Of a stretch of 52,640 bases of DNA, positions 17,838-28,519 are shown piece by piece (the first letter of the stretch is position 1; each line of letters opens with the position of its first letter). Location: positions 1 to 52,640 of the forward strand of contig QAPD01000048.1 in assembly GCA_003052455.1 (NCBI GenBank), given 5' to 3'. The stretch is from Sphaerisporangium cinnabarinum (GTDB taxonomy: Bacteria; Actinomycetota; Actinomycetes; Actinomycetales; Cellulomonadaceae). Below the pieces are notes generated by a model. It was not told the DNA's origin, did not search any database, and was given only the letters and a program-made list of their open reading frames with translations. The translations under genes were made by a program, and so were the position numbers.

Positions 17838-18923
17838 GTGGCACTCACTATCGGCATCGTCGGCCTGCCCAACGTCGGCAAGTCCACCCTCTTCAACGCC
17901 CTGACGCGCAACCAGGTCCTCGCCGCGAACTACCCGTTCGCGACGATCGACCCCAACGTCGGCGTCGTGTCCCTCCCGGACCCGCGCCTCGACAAGCTCG
18001 CCGAGATCTTCGGCAGCCAGCGCGTCCTGCCCGCCACGGTGTCGTTCGTCGACATCGCGGGCATCGTCAAGGGCGCGAGCGAGGGGGAGGGGCTCGGCAA
18101 CAAGTTCCTCGCGAACATCCGCGAGGCCGACGCCATCTGCCAGGTGACGCGCGCGTTCTCCGACCCGGACGTCGTCCGCGTCGAGGGCTCGACGGACGCC
18201 GAGGGCGACATCGAGACGATCAGCACCGAGCTGATCCTCGCCGACCTCCAGACGCTCGAGAAGACGGTCCCGCGCCTCGAGAAGGAGGTCCGGATCAAGA
18301 AGGGCGACGCCGCCCTCCTCGATGCGGCCCAGAAGGCGCAGGCGGTCCTCGAGTCCGGCACGACCCTCTTCCAGGGCGCCGCCGCGGCGGGCCTCGACCT
18401 CGCGGACGTCGCGGGCCTGCAGCTCCTCACGGCGAAGCCGTTCATCTACGTGTTCAACACCGACGACGCGGGCCTCGCCGACGAGGACCTCCAGGCGCGC
18501 CTGCGCGCGCTCGTCGCGCCCGCCCAGGCGATCTTCCTCGACGCGAAGTTCGAGTCCGAGCTCGTCGAGCTCGAGCCCGACGAGGCGAAGGAGATGCTCG
18601 CGGAGTCGGGTCAGGCGGAGGCCGGCCTCGACCAGCTCGCGCGCGTCGGGTTCGACACGCTCGGTCTGCAGACGTACCTCACCGCCGGGCCCAAGGAGGC
18701 GCGCGCGTGGACCATCCGCAAGGGGTGGACTGCGCCCCAGGCGGCCGGGGTCATCCACACCGACTTCGAGCGCGGCTTCATCAAGGCGGAGGTCGTCTCG
18801 TTCGAGGACCTCGTCGAGACCGGCTCCGTCGCCGCGGCGCGCGCCGCGGGCAAGGCGCGCGTCGAGGGCAAGGACTACGTCATGGCCGACGGCGACGTGG
18901 TGGAGTTCCGCTTCAACGTCTGA
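17838..18923 (+). CDS. ychF: Redox-regulated ATPase/GTPase YchF (OLA1 family)
   Basis: This 361-residue Obg-related protein binds ATP rather than GTP and associates with ribosomes. The P-loop GLPNVGKSTLFNALT lies at about 8-22, and the G3-type region SFVDIAGIVKGASEGEGLGN near 70-90. A helical coiled-coil insert runs through about 125-200, and the C-terminal TGS domain includes KEARAWTIRKGWTAPQAAG. The length matches YchF exactly at about 360 residues. The GTG start follows TAGACT by 8 bases. The gene is bounded by strong hairpins on both sides and is likely a single transcription unit. Confidence 0.95.
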   Translation: MALTIGIVGLPNVGKSTLFNALTRNQVLAANYPFATIDPNVGVVSLPDPRLDKLAEIFGSQRVLPATVSFVDIAGIVKGASEGEGLGNKFLANIREADAICQVTRAFSDPDVVRVEGSTDAEGDIETISTELILADLQTLEKTVPRLEKEVRIKKGDAALLDAAQKAQAVLESGTTLFQGAAAAGLDLADVAGLQLLTAKPFIYVFNTDDAGLADEDLQARLRALVAPAQAIFLDAKFESELVELEPDEAKEMLAESGQAEAGLDQLARVGFDTLGLQTYLTAGPKEARAWTIRKGWTAPQAAGVIHTDFERGFIKAEVVSFEDLVETGSVAAARAAGKARVEGKDYVMADGDVVEFRFNV

Positions 18924-18941
18924 GACGCAGGTCACAGCCCT

Positions 18942-18977
18942 GGACGCCCGCCGCATCGTGAGACGCGGCGGGCGTCC
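18942..18977 (+). terminator. Terminator after ychF
   Basis: A perfect 13-bp inverted repeat (18942-18954 and 18965-18977) with a 10-base loop starts 18 bases after the ychF stop. Confidence 0.75.
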
Positions 18978-19248
18978 GTGCGTCCGGGGCCGGAGGTTTC
19001 GCGCATGTTTCCCGGCCGTCGCGGCCCGGAAACGCGCCCGTACCGGCCAGTATCAACTCGGTAACGATCACCTGCCGCAACCGGGCAAGGGGGAGATCCT
19101 TCGCAACTTGCTGGGTAGCGTGGGCCCAAACCGTGGTGGGCATGCCCGTCCACGCGCGCCGGCCGCAGGGCGAGCGTGCACGGACGGGGCGGCCGAGGGG
19201 CGATCGACGTCCGCTCGTCCGCGCCCACCATCCCTTGGAGGAGGAACA
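18978..19248 (+). promoter_or_regulatory. Long leader/promoter region of the peptide-binding lipoprotein gene
   Basis: No gene is seen between the ychF terminator and the TTG at 19249. The region is less GC-rich than its surroundings. It holds an imperfect inverted repeat at 19007-19033, with GTTTCC and GGAAAC as outer arms, which may be an operator. A TAGCGT hexamer at 19116-19121 is a possible -10, which would leave a leader of about 125 bases. A strong ribosome site, GGAGGAGGAA, ends two bases before the TTG. The promoter call is tentative. Confidence 0.4.
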
Positions 19249-21114
19249 TTGAAGATCAGGCGCACGAGTGCCGCCCTGGCCGTGACGGTCACGGGGGCGC
19301 TGCTGTTCTCGGCGTGCAGCGGCACGTCGGGTGAGGGCGAGACCGACGGCGGCGACGACGCGGGCATCAACACCGCGACCGCCGTCACGGTCGCGTGGGA
19401 GGCTCCGCTCAACGAGCTCAACCTGAGCTCGCAGAACGGCAACGCGACGCAGAACGCCGTCATCAACTACATGCTCAACTCGGGCTTCAGCTACTACGAC
19501 GCCGACCTGAACATCGTCAAGGACGAGTCGTTCGGCACGTACGAGAAGATCTCGGACGACCCGCTGACGGTGAAGTACACGTTCGGCGACGACACCAAGT
19601 GGTCGGACGGCACGCCGGTCGACGCGACGGAGATCCTGCTGGACTGGGCCGGTCAGTCCGGCAAGTTCAACACGGTCGAGGCCCAGACGGACGAAGAGGG
19701 CAACGTCACGAACCAGGCCGAGGTGGACGCCGGTGTCTACTTCGACGGCTCGGACCCGGGCGTCGCGCTCATCTCGCAGAACCCCGAGATCTCGGACGAC
19801 AACAAGTCGATCACCGTCGTGTACGACAAGCCGTTCGGCGACTGGGAGCTCAGCTGGACGAACGAGTTCGTCCCGGCGCACGTCGTGGGCCAGAAGGCGC
19901 TCGAGATCGAGGACCCGGAGGAGGCCAAGGCCGCCGTCCGCGACGCGATCCTCAACAACGACACCGCGGCGCTGGCGAAGATCTCGAAGTTCTGGAACGA
20001 GGGCTTCGAGTTCACCTCGCTCCCCGAGGACCCCTCGCTCTACGTCTCCAACGGCGCCTACACGCTCGAGGAGTACAAGGAGAACCAGTACCTCACGCTC
20101 AAGGCGAACCCTGACTTCAAGGGCAAGAACAAGGGCTCGGTCGAGACCATCACGGTTCGGTACATCGACGACCCGATGGCCCAGGTCCAGGCGCTCGAGA
20201 ACGGTGAGGTCGACCTCATCGGTCCGCAGGCCTCCGCGGACGTCCGCACGGCGCTCGAGGGCCTCGACGGCGTCGAGACCCACTCGGGCATCGAGGGCAC
20301 GTACGAGCACGTCGACCTGGTCTTCCAGAACGGCGGCCCGTTCGACCCGGCCACGTACGGCGGCGACGCCGAGAAGGCCAAGGCCGTGCGCCAGGCGTTC
20401 CTGCTGACGATCCCGCGCCAGACGATCGTCGACAACCTCATCAAGCCGCTGAACCCGGACGCGGAGGTGCGCAACTCGAACATCCTGCTCCCGGGCTCGC
20501 CGAACTACGACGAGATGGTCGCCGAGAACGGCTCCGACTTCTACGACGCCTCCAAGGCGGCCGAGAACCTGGAGAAGGCGAAGCAGCTGCTCGCCGACGC
20601 CGGGGTCGAAACCCCGGTCAAGGTCCGCTTCGCGTACAACAACGAGAACACGCGTCGCGTGAACGAGGTCGCGCTCATCACGGACACCGCGTTGCAGGCC
20701 GGTTTCACGATCGAGGACACGGGCCGCCCGGCCGCGGAGTGGGGCACGCTCCTCGCCTCCGGTCAGGACCAGTACGACGCGTCGCTGTTCGGCTGGCAGT
20801 CGACCTCGACCGCGGTCACCGAGTCGGACGCGAACTTCCGCTGGGCGCCGAACCCGGGCGTCAACAACTACGGCAAGTACAACAACCCCGCCGTGGACGC
20901 CGCGCTCGACAAGCTCCAGGTCTCGACCGACCCGGAGGAGCAGTTCCAGCTCCAGCTCGAGGTCGAGAAGAACCTCTGGGCCGACGGCTTCGGCGTGACG
21001 ATCTTCCAGTTCCCCGCCATCCAGGGCTGGGACGAGAACCTGAAGGGCGTCGAGTCGATCACGATCAGCCCGACGATCTTCCACGGGTTCTGGAACTGGA
21101 CGTTCGAGGGCTGA
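19249..21114 (+). CDS. Peptide/nickel-type ABC transporter substrate-binding lipoprotein (family 5)
   Basis: This 621-residue secreted lipoprotein has a typical signal: basic start, hydrophobic core and lipobox FSAC with Cys23. The mature protein is a family 5 (DppA/OppA-like) binding protein. Features include the KYTFGDDTKWSDGTPVDATE region, the lobe containing YVSNGAYTLEEYKENQYLTL and the later RQAFLLTIPRQTIVDNLI segment. The start must be TTG at 19249, because it lies next to GGAGGAGGAA and the signal peptide begins there. The gene is followed by two hairpins before the permease promoter. Lys, Asn and Glu contents are higher than in neighbours, as is usual for secreted proteins. The substrate is probably an oligopeptide. 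Confidence 0.88.
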   Translation: MKIRRTSAALAVTVTGALLFSACSGTSGEGETDGGDDAGINTATAVTVAWEAPLNELNLSSQNGNATQNAVINYMLNSGFSYYDADLNIVKDESFGTYEKISDDPLTVKYTFGDDTKWSDGTPVDATEILLDWAGQSGKFNTVEAQTDEEGNVTNQAEVDAGVYFDGSDPGVALISQNPEISDDNKSITVVYDKPFGDWELSWTNEFVPAHVVGQKALEIEDPEEAKAAVRDAILNNDTAALAKISKFWNEGFEFTSLPEDPSLYVSNGAYTLEEYKENQYLTLKANPDFKGKNKGSVETITVRYIDDPMAQVQALENGEVDLIGPQASADVRTALEGLDGVETHSGIEGTYEHVDLVFQNGGPFDPATYGGDAEKAKAVRQAFLLTIPRQTIVDNLIKPLNPDAEVRNSNILLPGSPNYDEMVAENGSDFYDASKAAENLEKAKQLLADAGVETPVKVRFAYNNENTRRVNEVALITDTALQAGFTIEDTGRPAAEWGTLLASGQDQYDASLFGWQSTSTAVTESDANFRWAPNPGVNNYGKYNNPAVDAALDKLQVSTDPEEQFQLQLEVEKNLWADGFGVTIFQFPAIQGWDENLKGVESITISPTIFHGFWNWTFEG

Positions 21115-21135
21115 GTGCCCTGAGTCCCTGACGCG

Positions 21136-21219
21136 CCCTGCCGCTGCCCCGCGCGGCGGCAGGGCCGTCCAGGTGTGAGACCGGGGGTCCCGGCGGCTGT
21201 CCGCCCGGGGCCCCCGGTC
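21136..21219 (+). terminator. Tandem hairpins after the binding-protein gene
   Basis: The first stem has 9-bp arms (21136-21144 and 21156-21164). A second, longer imperfect stem spans 21179-21219, with 9 perfect outer pairs and a further 8 inner pairs around CTGT. They separate the highly expressed binding-protein gene from the permease genes and can set different mRNA levels. Confidence 0.7.
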
Positions 21220-21295
21220 CTCGCGTGCACCCGCCCCGACGCCCAGACCCGCGGCGTCCCGGGCCCTCGGTTCACGACCACGCGAGACCCGCGCG

Positions 21296-21301
21296 TAGAA
21301 T
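21296..21301 (+). promoter_or_regulatory. Putative -10 element of the peptide transporter permease operon
   Basis: TAGAAT at 21296-21301 lies 51 bases before the permease ATG. TTCACG at 21271-21276 is a weak -35 candidate with a long 19-base spacer. A GAGGTAAG ribosome site follows at about 12 bases from the ATG. Confidence 0.45.
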
Positions 21302-21352
21302 CGACCGGCCCCTGACCCGGGGTCCCTACCGACCAGCGAGGTAAGACCTCCG

Positions 21353-22882
21353 ATGTTCTCCTTCATCTCGCGGCGTGTGCTGGCAGGGTTGGCGACCCTC
21401 CTCGTGTCCACGTTCGCGATGTACCTGCTCGTCGACGCCGCGATCCGGCCGTACATCTTCGCGGATCTCGAGTCGAGCACGAAGCCCAACAAGGCCGAGC
21501 TGATCGCCCAGCGCACCGCCGACCTCGATCTCGACACCCCGTCGGTGATCCGCTACTTCAAGTGGCTCGGCGACTTCGTCACCGGCGACCTCGGCACGGC
21601 CTGGCAGAGTGGCCAGTCCGTCTCGACGCTGCTCCAGGGCGCCGTCATCTCGACGATCCAGCTCGTCGCCGCCGCGACCGTCCTCGCCGTGGTCTTCGGC
21701 GTCATGGTCGGCATCGTCAGCGCGCTGCGGCAGTACAGCACCTTCGACTACCTGACGATCTTCGTCTCGTTCGTGCTGTACTCCCTCCCGGCCTTCTGGG
21801 TCGCCGTCCTGCTCAAGCAGTGGGGCGCGATCGGCTTCAACGACTTCCTCCGCGACCCGAACCTCTCGATCCTCGTGATCGTCGGCATCGGCGCGATCTC
21901 CGGCCTGCTGTGGTCCCTCGCCTTCGGCGGGACCGCGCGGCGGCGGCTCACGGTCTTCGGCCTGGGCTTCGCGGCGAGCGCGCTCGCGCTGCTCTACCTG
22001 CAGCTCTCCGGCTGGTGGGAGAAGCCGAACCTCGGCCCGGTCATCATCGTCGTCACGGGTGCCGCGCTGGCCTTCGCCATCACCGCGCTCGTCTCGGGGC
22101 TGAAGAACCGCCGCGCGCTCTATGCGTCGCTCACCACCGTCCTGATCGGGGTCGTCGTCTACTTCCCGATCCAGTCGGTCCTCAAGCAGGTCGACAACTG
22201 GTGGATCGTGCTGGTGCTCGCCGTGGTCACCGTCGGCGTCGGCATCGGGGTCGGGTACGCCTGGGGCGGCCCCGACAAGGGCGTGTCCGCGCGTGCCGCG
22301 GCCATCACCGCGTTCCTCGTCGGGTCCATGGTCTTCGTCGACAAGGTGATGTCGGTCTGGCCCGCGTACTTCGGCGCACCGGCGATCAACGGCCGGCCCA
22401 TCCCGACGATCGGCAACAGCACGCCGAACCTCGGCGGCAACTTCTGGGTGCAGGTCCTCGACCAGTACACCCACCTGCTGCTCCCGACGATCGCGCTCGT
22501 GCTCATCCAGTTCGCCGGGTACACGCGCTACTCGCGCGCCAGCATGCTCGAGGTGATGAGCCAGGACTACATCCGCACGGCGCGGGCCAAGGGGCTCCCC
22601 GAGCGGACCGTCGTCATGCGCCACGGGTTCCGCAACACGCTGATCCCGCTCGCGACGATCGTCCCCATCGACGTCATCACGCTCCTGGGCGGCGCCATCA
22701 TCACCGAGAAGGTCTTCGCCCGGCCAGGCATGGGCCTGCTCTTCCTCAACGCGCTGCAACGCGGCGAGATCGACCCCGTCATGGCGTACCTCGTCATCGT
22801 CGCGGCCCTCGCCATCATCGCCAACATCGTGGCTGACCTCATCTACGCAGCCCTCGACCCGCGGATCCGGGTGAACGCATGA
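21353..22882 (+). CDS. Enlarged DppB-type ABC permease with an extra membrane block
   Basis: This 509-residue permease is about 180 residues longer than typical DppB/OppB proteins. The first 160 residues match the family: an N-terminal helix, a periplasmic loop and helices with FDYLTIFVSFVLYSLPAFWV. The last 150 residues also match, with the EAA loop DYIRTARAKGLPERTVVMRHG, GGAIITEKVFARPGMGLLFL and a final DPRIRV. Between about residues 165 and 345 lies a block with about five extra hydrophobic segments, such as NLSILVIVGIGAISGLLWSLAF and NLGPVIIVVTGAALAFAITALV. It has no frame break. The DppC gene overlaps by ATGA. The role of the insert is unknown. Confidence 0.88.
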   Translation: MFSFISRRVLAGLATLLVSTFAMYLLVDAAIRPYIFADLESSTKPNKAELIAQRTADLDLDTPSVIRYFKWLGDFVTGDLGTAWQSGQSVSTLLQGAVISTIQLVAAATVLAVVFGVMVGIVSALRQYSTFDYLTIFVSFVLYSLPAFWVAVLLKQWGAIGFNDFLRDPNLSILVIVGIGAISGLLWSLAFGGTARRRLTVFGLGFAASALALLYLQLSGWWEKPNLGPVIIVVTGAALAFAITALVSGLKNRRALYASLTTVLIGVVVYFPIQSVLKQVDNWWIVLVLAVVTVGVGIGVGYAWGGPDKGVSARAAAITAFLVGSMVFVDKVMSVWPAYFGAPAINGRPIPTIGNSTPNLGGNFWVQVLDQYTHLLLPTIALVLIQFAGYTRYSRASMLEVMSQDYIRTARAKGLPERTVVMRHGFRNTLIPLATIVPIDVITLLGGAIITEKVFARPGMGLLFLNALQRGEIDPVMAYLVIVAALAIIANIVADLIYAALDPRIRVNA

Positions 22883-23916
22883 CCAACACACCGAACGACG
22901 CGTCGCAGAGCGGCGCGGTCGAGAACCAGATCGAGCTGCGCGAGGTCGAGGGCCTGTCCCAGGGCCAGATCGTCCGGCGGCGCTTCTTCCACCACAAGGG
23001 CGCCGTGGTCGCGCTCGTCGTGCTCATCGGCATCGTCGCGCTCGCGATCACCTCGATCGGCATCGGCGGCTGGCAGGGCTGGTACGCCTACAAGCCGTCC
23101 GGGCAGGGGTCCACGTACCCCCTGGTCAACGGCGGTGCACCGTCCGAGGCGCACATCTTCGGCCAGGACGAGGCGGGTCGCGACGTGTTCGCGCGCGTCA
23201 TGCAGGGCACGCAGACCTCGCTCCTCGTGGTGCTCTCCGTCGGCGTCATCGCGACGATCGCGGGCGTGCTGGTCGGGGCGCTCTCCGGGTACTACCGCGG
23301 TCGTACCGACTCGTGGCTCATGCGGTTCACGGACCTCATCATCACGATGCCCGTCATCGTTATCGGCGCCGTGCTGGCCCTGCTCTCCGGCGGCAGCAAC
23401 GCGCTCATCCTCGGGGCGTTCCTCGGGCTCGTGCTGTGGCCGCCGCTCGCGCGTCTCGTGCGCGGCGAGTTCCTCTCGCTGCGCGAGCGCGAGTTCGTCG
23501 ACGCCGCCCGCGTCGCGGGCGCGAGCGACACGCGGATCATCTTCAAGCACATGCTGCCGAACGCGGTCGGCGTGATCATCGTCAACGTCACGCTCCTCAT
23601 GAGCTCGGCGATCCTGCTGGAGACCGCGCTGAGCTACCTCGGCGTCGGCATCCAGGCGCCGGCGACCTCGCTCGGCAAGCTCATCAGCGACTACCAGGAG
23701 GCGTTCGCCACGCGCCCGTGGCTGTTCTGGTGGCCGGGTCTGTTCATCGTCGCCATCGCGCTGTGCGTCAACTTCATCGGCGACGGCCTGCGTGACGCGT
23801 TCGACCCGCGCCAGAAGCGCATCCCCTCCGAGCGCAAGATGGCCCGCGCCCAGCGCGTCGCCCGCCCGACGGCGGCCACGGCGCCGAGCGCGACCGGCGA
23901 GGCCGGGGCCAGCTGA
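22879..23916 (+). CDS. DppC-type ABC permease
   Basis: This 345-residue inner-membrane permease pairs with the DppB-like protein. The N-terminal cytosolic part has the family pattern SQGQIVRRRFFHHKGAVVAL leading to the first helix. The segment FGQDEAGRDVFARVMQGTQTS is the conserved DppC/OppC motif. The EAA loop is EFVDAARVAGASDTRIIFKH. The C-terminus includes NFIGDGLRDAFDPRQK and a short Ala/Thr-rich tail. Its ATG overlaps the upstream stop by four bases. The gene is followed by a hairpin and then by a minus-strand gene, so the ATPase gene of the same transporter is not directly downstream. Confidence 0.92.
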   Translation: MTNTPNDASQSGAVENQIELREVEGLSQGQIVRRRFFHHKGAVVALVVLIGIVALAITSIGIGGWQGWYAYKPSGQGSTYPLVNGGAPSEAHIFGQDEAGRDVFARVMQGTQTSLLVVLSVGVIATIAGVLVGALSGYYRGRTDSWLMRFTDLIITMPVIVIGAVLALLSGGSNALILGAFLGLVLWPPLARLVRGEFLSLREREFVDAARVAGASDTRIIFKHMLPNAVGVIIVNVTLLMSSAILLETALSYLGVGIQAPATSLGKLISDYQEAFATRPWLFWWPGLFIVAIALCVNFIGDGLRDAFDPRQKRIPSERKMARAQRVARPTAATAPSATGEAGAS

Positions 23917-23937
23917 TGACCGCCGTCGTCGCCGCCC

Positions 23938-23964
23938 GCCCGGGAGGTCGTGGACCTCTCGGGC
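23938..23964. terminator. Bidirectional terminator between dppC and the PH-domain gene
   Basis: A 12-bp stem with one G-T pair (23938-23949 and 23953-23964) closes a 3-base loop. It lies between the stops of two convergent genes and probably stops transcription from both sides. Confidence 0.65.
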
Positions 23965-23981
23965 GGCGCGGCGCGCCGCGG

Positions 23982-24560
23982 TCAGGCGGTGAGCGCCACG
24001 ACCGTCCCCACCGCGAGCGCGGCCAGCACGGCGAGCTGCACGACGTGCCACGTCGAGCGCGCGCCGGGAGCTCCCTGGGCGGCCCGGTCGAGGTGGCCGG
24101 CCGCCGCGAGCATCGCGTGGCGCTGCGTCACGGCGTCGGCCACGGCCTCGGCGCTCGCGCCGGTGACCACCTGCTCCTGGCCGACGGCGCGTCGTCGCGA
24201 GCTGCGCAACCAGCGGGCCGTGCCGCTCGACCGGGGTGCGGACCACGCGGTCACGCGTCCGCCCGCGTAGCGCACCTCGAGCGAGTAGCGGGTGTCGACG
24301 CCCTCGTACGCGGTCCACGGCACGTGCACGGTGCGCGTGACGTTGCGGACCTCGACCCCGCCGTCGGAGACCTCCACAGCGGGACGCCAGAACAGCATCC
24401 AGACGAGGTACGTGACGAGCGCGGCGGGGAGCAGAGCTCCCAGGACCGCGGCGACGTCCCCCGTCACGGCCGTGACCACGATCAGGGCGACGGCGACGAC
24501 GCCCGTCGCCACCGTGAGAACTCGGCCGTACGTCGAACGGAAGACCAGCGTGGGACCCAT
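23982..24560 (-). CDS. PH-domain (bPH_6-like) membrane protein inside the peptide transporter locus
   Basis: This 192-residue protein has two N-terminal membrane helices (about 11-30 and 35-58). A bacterial PH-like domain at about 60-125 contains VEVSDGGVEVRNVTRTVHVPW, where the Trp/Tyr region resembles the 'low molecular weight antigen 6' group. A last hydrophobic helix ends the protein. Function is unknown in this family; a membrane-surface role is likely. It lies on the opposite strand between the DppC gene and the ATPase gene, so it splits the transporter operon. The ATG at 24560 is preferred because it directly precedes the first helix. Confidence 0.7.
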   Translation of the reverse strand: MGPTLVFRSTYGRVLTVATGVVAVALIVVTAVTGDVAAVLGALLPAALVTYLVWMLFWRPAVEVSDGGVEVRNVTRTVHVPWTAYEGVDTRYSLEVRYAGGRVTAWSAPRSSGTARWLRSSRRRAVGQEQVVTGASAEAVADAVTQRHAMLAAAGHLDRAAQGAPGARSTWHVVQLAVLAALAVGTVVALTA

Positions 24561-24625
24561 GCGCCCATGCTCGCAGAGTCGCGGCGCCACGAGCGCCCGC
24601 TCCAGCAGGAAGGACACTGATCAGC

Positions 24626-26458
<1,833 letters not shown>

Positions 26459-26492
26459 CCGCACGCTCCACGGCTCGCCGAGCCATCACGAC

Positions 26493-26530
26493 GCCCCGGG
26501 GGCGGCCGCGCACGCGGCCGCCCCCGGGGC
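26493..26530 (+). terminator. Very strong terminator after the fused ATPase gene
   Basis: A perfect 18-bp inverted repeat (26493-26510 and 26513-26530) leaves only 2 unpaired bases. It starts 34 bases after the stop codon. Confidence 0.8.
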
Positions 26531-26615
26531 GTTCCGGCTGCCAGCACGGGCGCTCCGGGCGTCGGAGCCCGCGCTCCGGTTGCCGGGGTCCGCGCGTCCG
26601 ACAAGCCTTGAGGCC

Positions 26616-28463
26616 ATGAACGCCCCGCACCACGAGACGCCCCGCGAGCCAGCACGTGACGAGGAGGCCGCACCGGCGCCCGACGGGGGAGGGGCCGACG
26701 CGCCCCGAGACGAGGGGGCAGTGACGACGGACGCCGGGGCGACGGACGCCGTCGGCCCGGAGACCGCCGCCGCCCCGGTCGTGTCCGCGCACGATCCCGA
26801 CGCCCCCCGGACGGGCCGTCCCGACCCGCGCGTCTTCTACCCGGCGGCGGGCATCATCCTGGTCTTCGTCCTGCTCACGGTGCTCTTCACGGACACCGTC
26901 ACGGCCGTGCTGGACACGCTCCAGACCGACGTCATCGGCGCCTTCGGCTGGTACTACGTGATCGTCGTCGCGGGGTTCGTCGTCTTCTCGCTGTGGATGG
27001 GGCTGAGCCGCTTCGGCGACATCGTGCTCGGCAAGGACGAGGAGACCCCCCTCTTCCGGCTGCCCGTGTGGTTCGCGATGCTGTTCGCCACCGGGATGGG
27101 CATCGGGCTCGTCTACTGGGGTGTCGCCGAGCCGCTCTCGCACTACGTGAGCCCGAAGCCCGGCGTCGACGGGAGCGACGCGTCGCTCGCGCAGGCCGCG
27201 ATGGGGCAGAGCTACCTGCACTGGGGCATCCACGCGTGGGCGATCTACGTCGTCGCGGGTCTCGCGCTCGCGTACGCGATCCACCGCAAGGGTCGCCCCG
27301 TCTCGATCCGGTGGGCCCTCGAGCCGCTGTTCGGCGACCGTGTGAAGGGACGCCTCGGCGACGTCATCGACGTCGTCGCGATCATCGGCACCGTCTTCGG
27401 GGTCGCGACGTCCCTCGGGTTCGGCGTGCTCCAGATCTCCGCCGGGCTCGGCTATCTCGACGTGGTCGAGCCGAGCACGGCGCTGCAGATCGGGCTCATC
27501 GTGGCGATCTCGGCGCTCGCGACGCTGTCGGTCGTGTCCGGCCTCGGCAAGGGCATCAAGTGGCTGTCGAACGGCAACATGATCCTGGCCGGCGTGGTCC
27601 TGGCGCTCGTGCTCGTCCTCGGCCCGACGCTGTTCCTCCTGCGCGAGTGGGTCCAGTCGCTCGGCTACTACCTGCAGAACGTCGTGCGTCTCACGTTCGA
27701 CACCACCGCCTTCCAGGGCCAGGCCGGCCTCGAGTGGCAGTCGCAGTGGACGATCTTCTACTGGGGCTGGTGGATCTCCTGGGCTCCCTTCGTCGGGGTG
27801 TTCATCGCCCGGATCTCGCGCGGGCGCACGGTGCGCGAGTTCGTCCTCGGCACCCTCCTCGTCCCGACGATCGTCACGACGCTCTGGTTCTCCGTGTTCG
27901 GCGGGTCGGCGCTGTACCGCGAGCTCATGGAGCCCGGGAGCATGCTCGTGGACGGGGAGGTCGACACGGACACCGCGCTCTTCCAGCTGTTCGACGGCCT
28001 GCCCCTCGGGAACGTCCTGGCGGTGGTGGGGATCGTGCTCATCGTCATCTTCTTCGTGACGTCGTCGGACTCGGGCTCGCTCGTCGTCGACATGCTCGCG
28101 AGCGGGGGGAACCCGAACCCGCCCACCTGGAGCCGCATCTTCTGGGCGGGCACCTCGGGGCTGCTGGCCATCGCGCTCCTGCTCGCGGGCGGCCTCCAGG
28201 CGTTGCAGACGGCGGCGATCCTCATCGCGCTGCCGTTCTCCGTGGTCATGATCGGCATGGCCGTGTCCACGGTGCGCGCGCTGCGGGTCGAGCACGCCGC
28301 GATCCTGCGGGCAGAGCGCCGCGCGGCGCGCGCCGCGCTCACGGAGCACGTGACGACGCGCGTCTCGGAGTCGATCTCCGAGCAGTGGGAGGAGCTGTAC
28401 CCCGACCGCCCCGACCGGTGGCGCGCGCTCGTGCGCCGACCGCGGCGCAAGACGCCCTCCTGA
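26616..28463 (+). CDS. BCCT-family transporter (betaine/choline/carnitine type)
   Basis: This 615-residue polytopic membrane protein is a secondary transporter for compatible solutes. The first 75 residues are hydrophilic and acidic. Twelve helices follow. Family motifs include GMGIGLVYWGVAEPLSHY, and the signature region WTIFYWGWWISWAPFVGVFI with aromatic residues that form the substrate box. The C-terminal 65 residues are charged, with the Arg/Glu-rich pattern that senses osmotic stress in BetP-like carriers. The ATG at 26616 is chosen over an in-frame TTG at 26580; AAGCCT lies 7 bases upstream. It is a single gene between a terminator and the typA promoter. Confidence 0.93.
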   Translation: MNAPHHETPREPARDEEAAPAPDGGGADAPRDEGAVTTDAGATDAVGPETAAAPVVSAHDPDAPRTGRPDPRVFYPAAGIILVFVLLTVLFTDTVTAVLDTLQTDVIGAFGWYYVIVVAGFVVFSLWMGLSRFGDIVLGKDEETPLFRLPVWFAMLFATGMGIGLVYWGVAEPLSHYVSPKPGVDGSDASLAQAAMGQSYLHWGIHAWAIYVVAGLALAYAIHRKGRPVSIRWALEPLFGDRVKGRLGDVIDVVAIIGTVFGVATSLGFGVLQISAGLGYLDVVEPSTALQIGLIVAISALATLSVVSGLGKGIKWLSNGNMILAGVVLALVLVLGPTLFLLREWVQSLGYYLQNVVRLTFDTTAFQGQAGLEWQSQWTIFYWGWWISWAPFVGVFIARISRGRTVREFVLGTLLVPTIVTTLWFSVFGGSALYRELMEPGSMLVDGEVDTDTALFQLFDGLPLGNVLAVVGIVLIVIFFVTSSDSGSLVVDMLASGGNPNPPTWSRIFWAGTSGLLAIALLLAGGLQALQTAAILIALPFSVVMIGMAVSTVRALRVEHAAILRAERRAARAALTEHVTTRVSESISEQWEELYPDRPDRWRALVRRPRRKTPS

Positions 28464-28519
28464 GGGGGCCGTCCAGAGGGCGCACGACGGCGGGCATGGT
28501 GTCCCGAGCGCGGACCCGG

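Noticed and set aside
23916-24620. Plus-strand frame overlapping the dppC stop by TGATG, which could have been a third permease-operon gene
   Set aside because: The product is Arg/Gly/His-rich with no helices, whereas the minus-strand frame in the same place has membrane helices and a PH-like domain.
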